Part shown: positions 1 through 7,771 of the stretch, piece by piece
How positions within the stretch are numbered: position 1 is the stretch's first letter
Layout of the letters: each line of letters opens with the position of its first letter
Source of the DNA: an uncultured Gammaproteobacteria bacterium
Lineage (GTDB): Bacteria; Pseudomonadota; Gammaproteobacteria; Steroidobacterales; Foliamicaceae
DNA length: 64,000 nucleotides
Assembly: GCA_951828235.1 (NCBI GenBank)
Contig: OX639965.1
Coordinates: 2,584,129 to 2,648,128, forward strand
Reading direction: 5' to 3'
Position numbers and translations under genes: made by a program
Notes under the pieces: generated by a model
What the model saw: the letters and a program-made list of their open reading frames with translations, nothing else
Databases searched by the model: none
Told to the model about the DNA's origin: nothing

Positions 1-6
1 ACACCA

Positions 7-22
7 GGAGGTTGACGTAGTG
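7..22 (+). promoter_or_regulatory. Ribosome binding site and GTG start of the first gene
   Basis: AGGAGG at 7-12 lies seven bases before GTG at 20-22. This strong Shine-Dalgarno supports GTG as the real start of the hydrolase gene. Confidence 0.7.
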
Positions 23-967
23 AGCATTAACGCGGAACTGTTGCCTTTTCTCGACCAATTCCCGCAGCTGGAGTTGACGAAAGAAAATCTCAGGCAGACG
101 CGACGTGAATTGAACCGGATGTCGCTGGAGGCCGTGGCCGTGATTGAGGGATACAATCACGTCAGCGTGGCTGACGAGAATATTGCCGGACCATCCCCCA
201 ATCAGACCCTGCGACTTCGACTGTATTCGGGCCCTGATGCGCCCGGATCGCGGCCGTGCCTGTTGTGGATCCACGGTGGCGGCTACATTCTGGGTTGTCC
301 CGAGATGGACGAGTTGCTCTTGTGCCGCATGGTCGATGAGCTCGGCTGTCTGATCGTTTCGGTCGACTATCGCTTGGCGCCCGAGCACCCTTATCCGGCG
401 GCTCTCGACGACTGCGATGCTGCGTTGGGCTGGATTCTTGAGAATGCCGCCGCGCTTTCCATAGACACGCAATCGCTAGCACTCGGCGGCGCCAGCGCCG
501 GCGGTGGCCTGGCGGCTGCGCTGGCCCTGCGGTGCCGGGACCAGCGCCCGGGCGCCATTACGTATCAATGCCTCATTTATCCGATGCTCGATCACCGCAA
601 CGTAAGAGCCGCGCGAGAAGCTGGTACCAGCTATTGGCTGTGGGGCCCTGACCACAACCGATTCGCATGGGAAGTCTATTTGAGTCCCAACGACTTCTCT
701 CAAAGCGTCTCCCCGTTCGCATCGCCGGCGAGAGCGCAAAATCTCGATGGCCTGCCACCAACTTACCTGTGCATAGGCGATCAGGACCTGTTCTACGAAG
801 AATCTCTCGAGTACGCAAGCCGCCTGCGCGCGAGCGACGTGCCCGTTGACCTGCACAAAGTCCCGGGCGCGCCACATGGCTTCGACAGGCTACCGACCCG
901 TTTAGGCGAACAGGAGTTGCGCCGCCGCTTCAAAGCACTCGCCCAACATTTTGCGGCACACGGCTGA
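20..967 (+). CDS. Alpha/beta hydrolase, hormone-sensitive-lipase-like esterase
   Basis: A 315-residue serine hydrolase of the bacterial HSL (family IV esterase) type, expected to cleave short acyl or carboxyl esters in the cytoplasm; no signal peptide is visible. The oxyanion motif HGGGY is at residues 85-89, the nucleophile sits in GGASAGGG (Ser159), and an acid lies in GDQDLF (Asp254/256) before the catalytic His in PHGFD (His286). Length is normal for the family. GTG start with a strong Shine-Dalgarno. The stop lies 25 bases before the downstream dehydrogenase start on the same strand, so co-transcription is plausible. The substrate cannot be told from sequence; a sugar- or terpenoid-ester esterase is equally possible. 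Confidence 0.9.
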   Translation: MSINAELLPFLDQFPQLELTKENLRQTRRELNRMSLEAVAVIEGYNHVSVADENIAGPSPNQTLRLRLYSGPDAPGSRPCLLWIHGGGYILGCPEMDELLLCRMVDELGCLIVSVDYRLAPEHPYPAALDDCDAALGWILENAAALSIDTQSLALGGASAGGGLAAALALRCRDQRPGAITYQCLIYPMLDHRNVRAAREAGTSYWLWGPDHNRFAWEVYLSPNDFSQSVSPFASPARAQNLDGLPPTYLCIGDQDLFYEESLEYASRLRASDVPVDLHKVPGAPHGFDRLPTRLGEQELRRRFKALAQHFAAHG

Positions 968-992
968 ACCGCCCCCGGGGAACGAGGACACC

Positions 993-2999
993 ATGCGCAA
1001 GATACCCGGAGTCAGGCTCCCGCTGTTCGTACTGCTCGTGGGTGTTTTTGTACTCGGAGCGTGTGAGAACAGGGACGAACAGGTGGTCACGGAGTATACC
1101 CATGTTGGCGACCCGGGCTGGCCTACTTATGCGGGCCAGGAGGGCGGCACGCGTTATTCGCCGTTGAGCCAGATCAACCGCACGAACGTGCGCGATCTCG
1201 AGATCGCCTGGATCCACAACACAGGCCACCTGGAACGGGCGCCGCAACTCTACGGCGCGGTGGGCTTTCAGGTTACGCCCATACTCCTGCCGGAGGAGGC
1301 GGGGCGCCATCTGGTGCTATGCGATCCGCTCAACCGGATCATCGCCCTGGACCCGGCTACGGGCGAACAGCGCTGGGACTTCGACCCCGAAATCGACCTC
1401 ACGCCCTATGCCGGGCGTTTCAATTGCCGCGGCGTGACCTACTGGCGCGATCCGCAGGCGGCCGAGAACGACGCATGCGCCCACCGCATAATGCTGGCCA
1501 CCAACGACCGGCGTCTGGCGGCCATCGACGCCAGGGACGGCTCCTCCTGTGCGGACTTCGGCGAAAACGGCTTTGTCGACGTGACGCCCGTCATCATGCA
1601 ACTCAAGCCCGCCAATCAGCTGCTCACGATGCAGTTGAACTCGCCGGTGGCGGTGGTCAATGGCGTGCTCATCGTTGGCGGGACCGCCGACAAGTTCAAG
1701 GACGCCAGTTCCATGAATGGCGCGGTGCGGGCCTTCAGCGCGAGAACCGGCGAGCATTTGTGGACCTTCGACACCCTGATCCGCGAACCCGCGGACGACC
1801 CCCAGAGCACGGCTTACCACGTCGGCGGCGCCAACGCATGGATCAATTTCACCTGGGACAGCGAGCACGACCTGGTGTTCATTCCAACCGCCAGCCCGGC
1901 GCCCAATTTCTATGGCGGCAAGCGTCCCGGCAACAACCTGTATGCGAACTCGCTCATTGTGCTGCGCGCGGCAACGGGCGAACTGGTCTGGCACTACCAG
2001 GTACTGCATCACGACCTGTGGGACTGGGACCTGCCCACCAGCCCCATCCTGGCCGAGATTATCCGCGACGGGGAACGGGTTCCCGTGGTCATGCAACTGA
2101 CCAAGCAGGGCATGGTGTTCACCTTCCACCGCTACACGGGCGAACCGTTCTTCGAGATCGAGGAACGGCCCGTGCCAACCGACGGCATGCCGGATGACCG
2201 GGTATCGCCTACCCAGCCTTTTCCGGTCAGGCCGCCACCGCTGGTGAAGCACGGAATCTCGCCGGAGGACGCCTGGGGCATCACCCCGTACGACAGGGGC
2301 AAGTGCCGGGAAATGATCGAGTCGATGCGCCACGGTCCGATCTACACGCCGCCCGGCATGACCGCCACGCTGATGATGCCGAACGTCGGCGGAGGCATGA
2401 ACTGGGGCGGCGGCGCCTTTGATCCCCAGGGCGATATCCTGGTGACTCCCGTCGGCCAGTCCCCTTACCGGGTAAGGCTGATACCCAAAGAGGAGCTCGA
2501 TCCCGAATCGTCCCGCCTTCCAACCGCCGGCCTGCCGATCGGGCCGCCCGGGTATATCGAGGGAACGGATTACGGACTGGAACAGGGACCGCTGCTCTCG
2601 CCGTTCATGATGCCCTGCACCGAGCCGCCCTGGGCCAAGCTGGTGGCGGTGGACATGGCGGAAGGCGAGATCAAGTGGGAAGTGCCCCTGGGCCTGATCG
2701 ACAAGCTGGCCCCGGTTCCGGTCCCCTTCAGGTGGGGCACGCCGTTTGCCGGCGGGCCGATCGCCACCGGGGGAGGGCTGGTCTTTATCGGAGCGACCGC
2801 GGACGAGCGTTTCCGCGCCTACGACACCCAAACCGGCGAATTGCTCTGGGAGTTTGACGGTCCGACTTCCGCCAATGCGACGCCCATGACCTACATGGCC
2901 GGAGGCCGGCAATTCGTCGTTGTGGCCACGGGCGGGCATAACTGGGTGTATCCGTACAAGAAAGGCGATTCGCTCGTGGCCTACAGTCTGCCTGACTGA
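993..2999 (+). CDS. PQQ-dependent dehydrogenase, periplasmic lipoprotein
   Basis: A 668-residue quinoprotein with eight-bladed propeller repeats, expected to oxidise an alcohol or sugar in the periplasm using pyrroloquinoline quinone and to pass electrons to the respiratory chain. The N-terminus is a lipoprotein signal ending in LGAC (Cys24). Early family motif WPTYAGQEGGTRYSPL and propeller 'W-motif' stretches such as ATGEQRWDF and TGELLWEFDG support the call. The start ATG at 993 follows GAGGACACC; an upstream in-frame start at 951 would bury the signal peptide. It lacks the N-terminal membrane domain of Gcd-type glucose dehydrogenases and has no cytochrome c motif. No PQQ biosynthesis genes are in the window. 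Substrate unknown. Confidence 0.88.
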   Translation: MRKIPGVRLPLFVLLVGVFVLGACENRDEQVVTEYTHVGDPGWPTYAGQEGGTRYSPLSQINRTNVRDLEIAWIHNTGHLERAPQLYGAVGFQVTPILLPEEAGRHLVLCDPLNRIIALDPATGEQRWDFDPEIDLTPYAGRFNCRGVTYWRDPQAAENDACAHRIMLATNDRRLAAIDARDGSSCADFGENGFVDVTPVIMQLKPANQLLTMQLNSPVAVVNGVLIVGGTADKFKDASSMNGAVRAFSARTGEHLWTFDTLIREPADDPQSTAYHVGGANAWINFTWDSEHDLVFIPTASPAPNFYGGKRPGNNLYANSLIVLRAATGELVWHYQVLHHDLWDWDLPTSPILAEIIRDGERVPVVMQLTKQGMVFTFHRYTGEPFFEIEERPVPTDGMPDDRVSPTQPFPVRPPPLVKHGISPEDAWGITPYDRGKCREMIESMRHGPIYTPPGMTATLMMPNVGGGMNWGGGAFDPQGDILVTPVGQSPYRVRLIPKEELDPESSRLPTAGLPIGPPGYIEGTDYGLEQGPLLSPFMMPCTEPPWAKLVAVDMAEGEIKWEVPLGLIDKLAPVPVPFRWGTPFAGGPIATGGGLVFIGATADERFRAYDTQTGELLWEFDGPTSANATPMTYMAGGRQFVVVATGGHNWVYPYKKGDSLVAYSLPD

Positions 3000-3001
3000 A
3001 T

Positions 3002-3661
3002 ATGCAAGCGGAATTCTGGCTCAGGAAATGGGAACTCGGCGAAACCGGCTTCCACCAGGAGTCGGTCAACGAGTCGCTGCAGGACTGGTGGCCTTCGATC
3101 CATGCGCCGGCAGGCGGGGCTGTATTTGTCCCGCTGTGCGGCAAGTCAATGGACATGCGCTGGCTGGCGGATCAGGGGCAGAAGGTGGTTGGAATAGAAG
3201 TAAGTCCGGTTGCCTGCCGCGAGTTCTTCGACGAACTTCAACTCAAGCCGGACATTGAGGAGGGAGGAGCGTTTCGCCGTTACGTTGCCGGCCCCTTCCG
3301 CATCCTGCAGGGCGATTACTTTGCCGCCGGACCTGCGGATCTGGGACCGGTCTCAGGCTTCTACGACCGGGCGGCGCTGGTGGCCATGCCTCCGGAAATG
3401 CAACCCGACTATGTGCAGCAGCTTGTGGACTTGCTGCCGACAGGTGCGGTAGGTCTGATCAATTGCCTGGAGTACCCGCCCGAACTCATGGACGGGCCGC
3501 CGTTTTCCATACGTGAGGCGGGACTGCGCAAATTGCTTGGGCCGCGCTGCCATGTGACGCTCCTTTCGGCCCGGGAGATCAACACGGAGGGAACGAACCT
3601 GGAACGGAAGGGTCTGGTCGGTCTCGCCGAAACCGCCTACCGCGTGCGGGTAGGGGATTGA
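3002..3661 (+). CDS. tpm: Thiopurine S-methyltransferase family protein
   Basis: A 219-residue SAM-dependent methyltransferase matching the bacterial TPMT family in length and N-terminal pattern (FWLRKWELGETGFHQ). The SAM-binding part includes PLCGKSMDMRWLA around residues 42-54 and VVGIEVSP. Bacterial TPMTs methylate thiopurines and also selenium and tellurium species, giving volatile or less toxic forms; the natural substrate here is unknown. It starts two bases after the PQQ dehydrogenase stop, so the first three genes probably share a transcript. The next gene converges on it with a 15-base gap. Confidence 0.88.
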   Translation: MQAEFWLRKWELGETGFHQESVNESLQDWWPSIHAPAGGAVFVPLCGKSMDMRWLADQGQKVVGIEVSPVACREFFDELQLKPDIEEGGAFRRYVAGPFRILQGDYFAAGPADLGPVSGFYDRAALVAMPPEMQPDYVQQLVDLLPTGAVGLINCLEYPPELMDGPPFSIREAGLRKLLGPRCHVTLLSAREINTEGTNLERKGLVGLAETAYRVRVGD

Positions 3662-3676
3662 GCGCTCGCTTGCCTG

Positions 3677-5290
3677 CTAGAACTGCTCTGTCAGCATTGT
3701 GTCCTTGGGGAAGCTGACTTCATACTGGTGGGCGATCTGCCAGCGTTCGCCGGGGTCCAGCGCCTTTCGCCAGACCACCACGCCGGGGCGTTCGTCCAGG
3801 TTCTCCTCATCCGGCTTCGTGGCGGTGCGCGGGATCGACACCTCGATACGTTCGTCCCGCGAGACCGGAAAGTAGTCGACCACTTCAACGGTCGTTTGCC
3901 TGGAATGACGGTTGACAATCTCGAAAAGGAAATCGGTCAGCCGGGTATTGCGCGAAGTCAGGAAGCCTTCGCTGCCTTTCTCGCCCCCCTGATCGGTTGC
4001 GCTTATTTCGACTTGCCGGTCCGGCCCCATGGGAAGCGCGGCTTCGGTTCCGGGAAGCAAATCCGGGAGTTGGGAAAGGCCCGCGAAAGCCCCGTCGACA
4101 AAGACGCGCATGGATCCGCCAAATAGTGGCGTCTCGCTATCGTGCGTATATCGCGCGCTCAGGAACGCGCGCGCGTTCCCGCGAGGTGTGGTCCGGGTCA
4201 CCAACGAAACAGCAACGCGATACTCCGCAAGCGGTACGCCCTGGGCCTGATCGGCAACATTGGCGATACTCGTGCGTTCGGATGCCTGGTACAGGACCGC
4301 GTATCTGCCCGAACGCAACCGGCCTGAAACCACTACTTCATCCAACGCCGCGGCCGCTTCGAACCTCCTGTCTTCTCTTGGAAGGGCCATCCTTGCTTCC
4401 ATGCGCGGTTCATAAAGATCCAGAAACCGACTTTCCTGCTCGGGAGCCTGCATTTCGCCGCCGGGGTTACCGGTGGACAGGGTGAGTTCGACGTTCCGCC
4501 AGTCTTCGCTGGTGGCCTGGCTGACTTGGGCCTCGTGGGTCAGTCGCAGCCGACTGGCGTCGGTGTCGAGATAGGCGGCATAGGAAGAATTCCAGCGCGC
4601 CTGCCGCTGGAAGTAGGTGACCCGCAGGTTCGAATCCAGCGAAGACTCCGAAGCCAGGGAGATCCGCAACACAGCGGAATCCGCACGGCGTACGCGCTTG
4701 TTCTCCAGTTCCCGCTCAAGCACCGACAGCTCTTTCTCCTCCTCACGGCGCAACTTGCGGGCATTGCGGATTTTCTCCATTGCCCCGCTTGCCCCGCTGC
4801 CGATCGAGTCCATGGCCTGCTGCCAGGATGCGATGTCCGCCTGGCCTGCCGCCGCTTCGCCGCGTTCACTCCTCGCGTACTCCAGCGCGAGTCCCTCCAG
4901 GAACTTCAGCTGCAGTTCCGCCGCGGCAATCTCGTCGTCGATTGCCTCCATGGCGTCCTTCACCTGCACAATAGCGTCCTCCAAGCGCCGGACCTCCGCG
5001 TCGAACGCCTCGCGCTGCTCGCGCACATCCAGGCGAATGGATCGCACCTCGACGCGCTCGTCCTCAACGACCGCCGAAACCCGCCCCAGGTCGATATTGC
5101 CCGGAAGGCCTTCCAGCATTACGACGTTGACGCCGGACGCAAGGGATACCCGCGCGACGCGGGTCACGTCGGCGCCGCGCGGGTAAACGGTGACTGCATC
5201 GATGCGTGATTCGAGCGCATGGGCCTGGGACACGGCCAACAAGGATGTCGTCATGAGCGTGGCGGTGATGGCCAGATTCTGCAATTTCAT
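3677..5290 (-). CDS. DUF4139 / mucoidy-inhibitor-A-like exported protein
   Basis: A 537-residue protein with a cleavable signal peptide (MKLQNLAITATLMTTSLLAV) and the layout of the MuiA/DUF4140-DUF4139 family: an N-terminal beta domain beginning IDAVTVYPRGADVTRVARV, a long coiled coil (about residues 85-190, Glu/Arg-rich), and a C-terminal DUF4139 beta domain. Function of the family is not settled; it is surface- or periplasm-associated. The start ATG at 5290 has GGAGGAATTCCT in front; an in-frame start further upstream would overlap tonB and hide the signal. It is the last gene of the peroxidase-TBDR-exbB-exbD-exbD-tonB series, 61 bases behind tonB. Confidence 0.8.
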   Translation of the reverse strand: MKLQNLAITATLMTTSLLAVSQAHALESRIDAVTVYPRGADVTRVARVSLASGVNVVMLEGLPGNIDLGRVSAVVEDERVEVRSIRLDVREQREAFDAEVRRLEDAIVQVKDAMEAIDDEIAAAELQLKFLEGLALEYARSERGEAAAGQADIASWQQAMDSIGSGASGAMEKIRNARKLRREEEKELSVLERELENKRVRRADSAVLRISLASESSLDSNLRVTYFQRQARWNSSYAAYLDTDASRLRLTHEAQVSQATSEDWRNVELTLSTGNPGGEMQAPEQESRFLDLYEPRMEARMALPREDRRFEAAAALDEVVVSGRLRSGRYAVLYQASERTSIANVADQAQGVPLAEYRVAVSLVTRTTPRGNARAFLSARYTHDSETPLFGGSMRVFVDGAFAGLSQLPDLLPGTEAALPMGPDRQVEISATDQGGEKGSEGFLTSRNTRLTDFLFEIVNRHSRQTTVEVVDYFPVSRDERIEVSIPRTATKPDEENLDERPGVVVWRKALDPGERWQIAHQYEVSFPKDTMLTEQF

Positions 5291-5351
5291 AGGAATTCCT
5301 CCCGCTGCGGGGCACTGAGCCGTTGATGGGTTCCGCCCGTTTGCCTTCGCC

Positions 5352-6167
5352 TCACAGAGCTTGCAGCGAGAACGAAACGGGGAAGTCCACACGGATCTCC
5401 TCTTCAGTCATGGATGCCGGAAAGGCCGGCAAGGGTTGCGCGCGCTCCAGCATTCGCAAGACAGCGGCATCGAGCGCTTCCCAGCCCGAACTCTTGCTGA
5501 CATGGAAGTCCTTGACGGTGCCGTCACGCAGAATGACCAGGGAAAGTGTGGCGGTGCCTTCCTGACGGGCTCGCCGGGCGGCCATGGGGTAGTGCTTGTA
5601 GCGGTTCACCTGTGCGGCCAGGGCAGCCACATACGAAGCCTGGCGCCCGCGAACGCCACCCGCGCGGCGCGTATTTCCGCCGCCCGATGACTGGCGCGTC
5701 TGCGTGACCGCATCTTCGCCTGCCCCGCCACCGCCCGACGTCATGTTCGCCTGTGCCGCTGCTTCAGGTTCGACCGTCGGTAATTCGACGACTTGTTCGA
5801 CTGTCTCGGTCTGAACCGCCGTTTCCGGGACTTTTTCGGCTGTTTCAGCCTGCACCTGGACCTCGGTGACCTGTTGCGGGCGTTCCGGTTCCGGTGCAGG
5901 CGTTGCGGGCGCCGCCTGGGGCGGCTCCGGCGGCGCAGGCTCCGGCGGCTGGTCACGAGGCAGTTCGATCGCTTCGGACGCGTCGGAGGTCTCCAGCGAT
6001 TCGCCCATTTCTCCTAGCATGCCCAGGCCGATTTCGATACCGCCCTGGCCCTCGCCGGCCGCGCCATATGGATTGAGACCGACATATCCCACTATCAGCA
6101 GTAGATGTGCGGCAATCGCCGCGCTTACCGCAACGCTCCAATGCAGCAGCTTTCGCTCAGGGTGCAT
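5352..6167 (-). CDS. tonB: TonB-family energy transducer
   Basis: A 271-residue protein with one N-terminal membrane anchor (about residues 9-30), a Pro/Glu/Val-rich spacer (about 70-150) and a C-terminal TonB domain (about 180-271) with the family signatures YPMAARRARQEGTATLSLVI, ILRDGTVKD and a predicted final beta strand. It spans the periplasm and passes energy from ExbB/ExbD to outer-membrane receptors. It starts five bases after exbD2 ends, in the same transcription unit as TBDR-A, so TBDR-A is its most likely client; TBDR-B, C and D may also use it since no second TonB is in the window. Confidence 0.9.
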   Translation of the reverse strand: MHPERKLLHWSVAVSAAIAAHLLLIVGYVGLNPYGAAGEGQGGIEIGLGMLGEMGESLETSDASEAIELPRDQPPEPAPPEPPQAAPATPAPEPERPQQVTEVQVQAETAEKVPETAVQTETVEQVVELPTVEPEAAAQANMTSGGGGAGEDAVTQTRQSSGGGNTRRAGGVRGRQASYVAALAAQVNRYKHYPMAARRARQEGTATLSLVILRDGTVKDFHVSKSSGWEALDAAVLRMLERAQPLPAFPASMTEEEIRVDFPVSFSLQAL

Positions 6168-6172
6168 GCGGG

Positions 6173-6601
6173 CTAACCGGGCGACGCAACCCCTGCCGCT
6201 TCGGTCGCCAGCGAAACACGCAGAAGGCCGGCGGTCCGCAGCCGGGCAAGAACCTGCCTCAGTTCGGTAGCCGGAAGCGTGGCGTCGGCCTTGACCAGCA
6301 CGCGGACGCTTTGCGGGTCGGCGGCCGTGTCGAGAAGGCGGCGGATTTCACCGGCGAGTTGCTCGCTACGCAGCGGCCGTTCGTTCAGGTAGAGGGCCTG
6401 TTGCGCAGTAATCAGCAGCGTTGCCGTGTATTCTCCCTGGGCCTCGCGGCTCAGCGATTCCGGAGGGTCCAGCCGGATCGCGTCCGAGCGCTCGATCTGC
6501 CCCAGGATCATGAAGAACGCCAGCATCAGGAAAACAACGTTGATCAGCGGAATCATGCTGGTGTCCTGGGATAGCGGTTTGCGCGGCCTGTAGAGATTCA
6601 C
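6173..6601 (-). CDS. exbD: ExbD/TolR-family protein 2, with Asn at the proton-path Asp position
   Basis: A 142-residue ExbD-like protein with one N-terminal membrane helix (SMIPLINVVFLMLAFFMIL, about residues 15-33) and a periplasmic domain. ExbD and TolR carry an essential Asp in the PLID motif of this helix; here the codon (6539-6541 on the plus strand) is AAC, giving PLIN. The partner ExbD1 keeps the Asp. GTG start overlapping the exbD1 stop as GTGA, so translation is coupled. It probably pairs with ExbD1 inside an ExbB pentamer as an asymmetric dimer. Loss of function cannot be excluded, but the frame is intact and the rest of the fold looks normal. Confidence 0.88.
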   Translation of the reverse strand: MNLYRPRKPLSQDTSMIPLINVVFLMLAFFMILGQIERSDAIRLDPPESLSREAQGEYTATLLITAQQALYLNERPLRSEQLAGEIRRLLDTAADPQSVRVLVKADATLPATELRQVLARLRTAGLLRVSLATEAAGVASPG

Positions 6602-6996
6602 GAAATCTCTCCCATAAGGGACAGGTTCGTCGCGCCGGCCAGGTTCAGGCGGTCCAGTAGCGTGACCAGCGCCTGGGTACTGACGCCCGGCGCCGTATCG
6701 AGGGCATAGGGGGCCAGGGGATCTGTCGCAAACAGGCTGCGAAGCGCCTCGAGATCGGAAGCTGCGTATTGAAGCCCCTCGAACGAAATCGTTCCGTCTT
6801 CGGATTCAAGGCGAATGACCCTTACCTGCTGGGCCGAGGGTTCGGAGTCGGGAGTGGGGAAGTCCACCGGAATCTCCCGTGCCTTGATGAGGCTGGTGGA
6901 CAGCATGAAGAACAGCAGCAGGATGAAAACAACATCGATCAGCGGAACCATGCTGATGGCGCGCTTGCGTCGGCGAATCAGGTGGTCAAGGCGCAT
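6598..6996 (-). CDS. exbD: ExbD/TolR-family protein 1
   Basis: A 132-residue biopolymer-transport protein: short basic N-terminus, one membrane helix with the canonical SMVPLIDVVFILLLFFML (proton-carrying Asp present), then a periplasmic domain. With ExbB it forms the proton channel that powers TonB. It overlaps the end of exbB by 11 bases and the start of exbD2 by four, showing tight translational coupling. Confidence 0.92.
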   Translation of the reverse strand: MRLDHLIRRRKRAISMVPLIDVVFILLLFFMLSTSLIKAREIPVDFPTPDSEPSAQQVRVIRLESEDGTISFEGLQYAASDLEALRSLFATDPLAPYALDTAPGVSTQALVTLLDRLNLAGATNLSLMGEIS

Positions 6997-7696
6997 GTGG
7001 ATCGGATGGAGATGAGCCGGCCTGGTCCTGTGAGCTCCCGCGGTTGTAATGCGTAAATATCTGGGTTACGGCGTCGTTTATTTGTTCCGACACACGCTGG
7101 GACTTGCGGTCCATCCAGTTGTAGGCGGCCATTGCGGGGATCGCGATCGCCAGGCCCATGGCGGTGGTCAGCAAGGCCTGCCAGATGCCGCCGGACAAGA
7201 CCGATGGGTCGACCTGGCTTCCGGCGATTTCCATGGCCCGGAAAGCGGCGATCATGCCCAGCACCGTTCCCAGCAGTCCGAGAAGGGGTGTGAGCGTGCC
7301 GATCACTTCCAGCACCGGCAGTTGTGCGCGCAAGGCGTTCAGTTTGGCAAGGGAGACACGCTCCAGTTCTTCTCTGAGGGTGGCCTGATCGGCGCCTCCC
7401 TCCGCCAGCCCGCGCATCGCCAGCGCAACGATTTCGGAGCTGAAACGCTCGGTCTTGAGCATTCGCCAGGCCTGTTCGTGCTTACCCTCGCGCCAGGCCG
7501 ACAGCGCCTGGGGCAGTTCCTCGTTGTGCTCGGGACGCAGACTGAAGAACTGCCAGAGCTTCAGCAGCACCACGCTCAGCGCGGCAATGGAAATGGCCAG
7601 CAAGAGCCAGACCACCGGCCCACCGGCACCCAGGAAGGCAGCGACCTGGCCGAGACTGCTATCCGCGCCGTTCACGGCGTGCGGGGGCGAGGACAT
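6986..7696 (-). CDS. exbB: ExbB/TolQ/MotA-family proton-channel protein
   Basis: A 236-residue inner-membrane protein with three predicted helices (about 25-47, 125-150, 165-192) and the MotA/TolQ/ExbB signature TPLLGLLGTVLGMIAAF followed by ALLTTAMGLAIAIPAMAAYN. It should form the pentameric stator of the TonB energising complex with the two ExbD proteins encoded directly downstream. The ATG at 7694-7696 has GGGAGGACAGG in front. It lies 75 bases after TBDR-A on the same strand; that gap holds the ribosome binding site and no clear terminator. Confidence 0.92.
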   Translation of the reverse strand: MSSPPHAVNGADSSLGQVAAFLGAGGPVVWLLLAISIAALSVVLLKLWQFFSLRPEHNEELPQALSAWREGKHEQAWRMLKTERFSSEIVALAMRGLAEGGADQATLREELERVSLAKLNALRAQLPVLEVIGTLTPLLGLLGTVLGMIAAFRAMEIAGSQVDPSVLSGGIWQALLTTAMGLAIAIPAMAAYNWMDRKSQRVSEQINDAVTQIFTHYNRGSSQDQAGSSPSDPHAP

Positions 7697-7771
7697 CCTG
7701 TCCTCCCGGCATTGAGGGCGGGAAGCCTTCGTTCCCAGCCGTTCTCCATCACGTTAACTCCGGCGTAACGG

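Noticed and set aside
1317..2939. Open minus-strand frame of 540 codons opposite the PQQ dehydrogenase
   Set aside because: Antisense shadow of a clear propeller enzyme.
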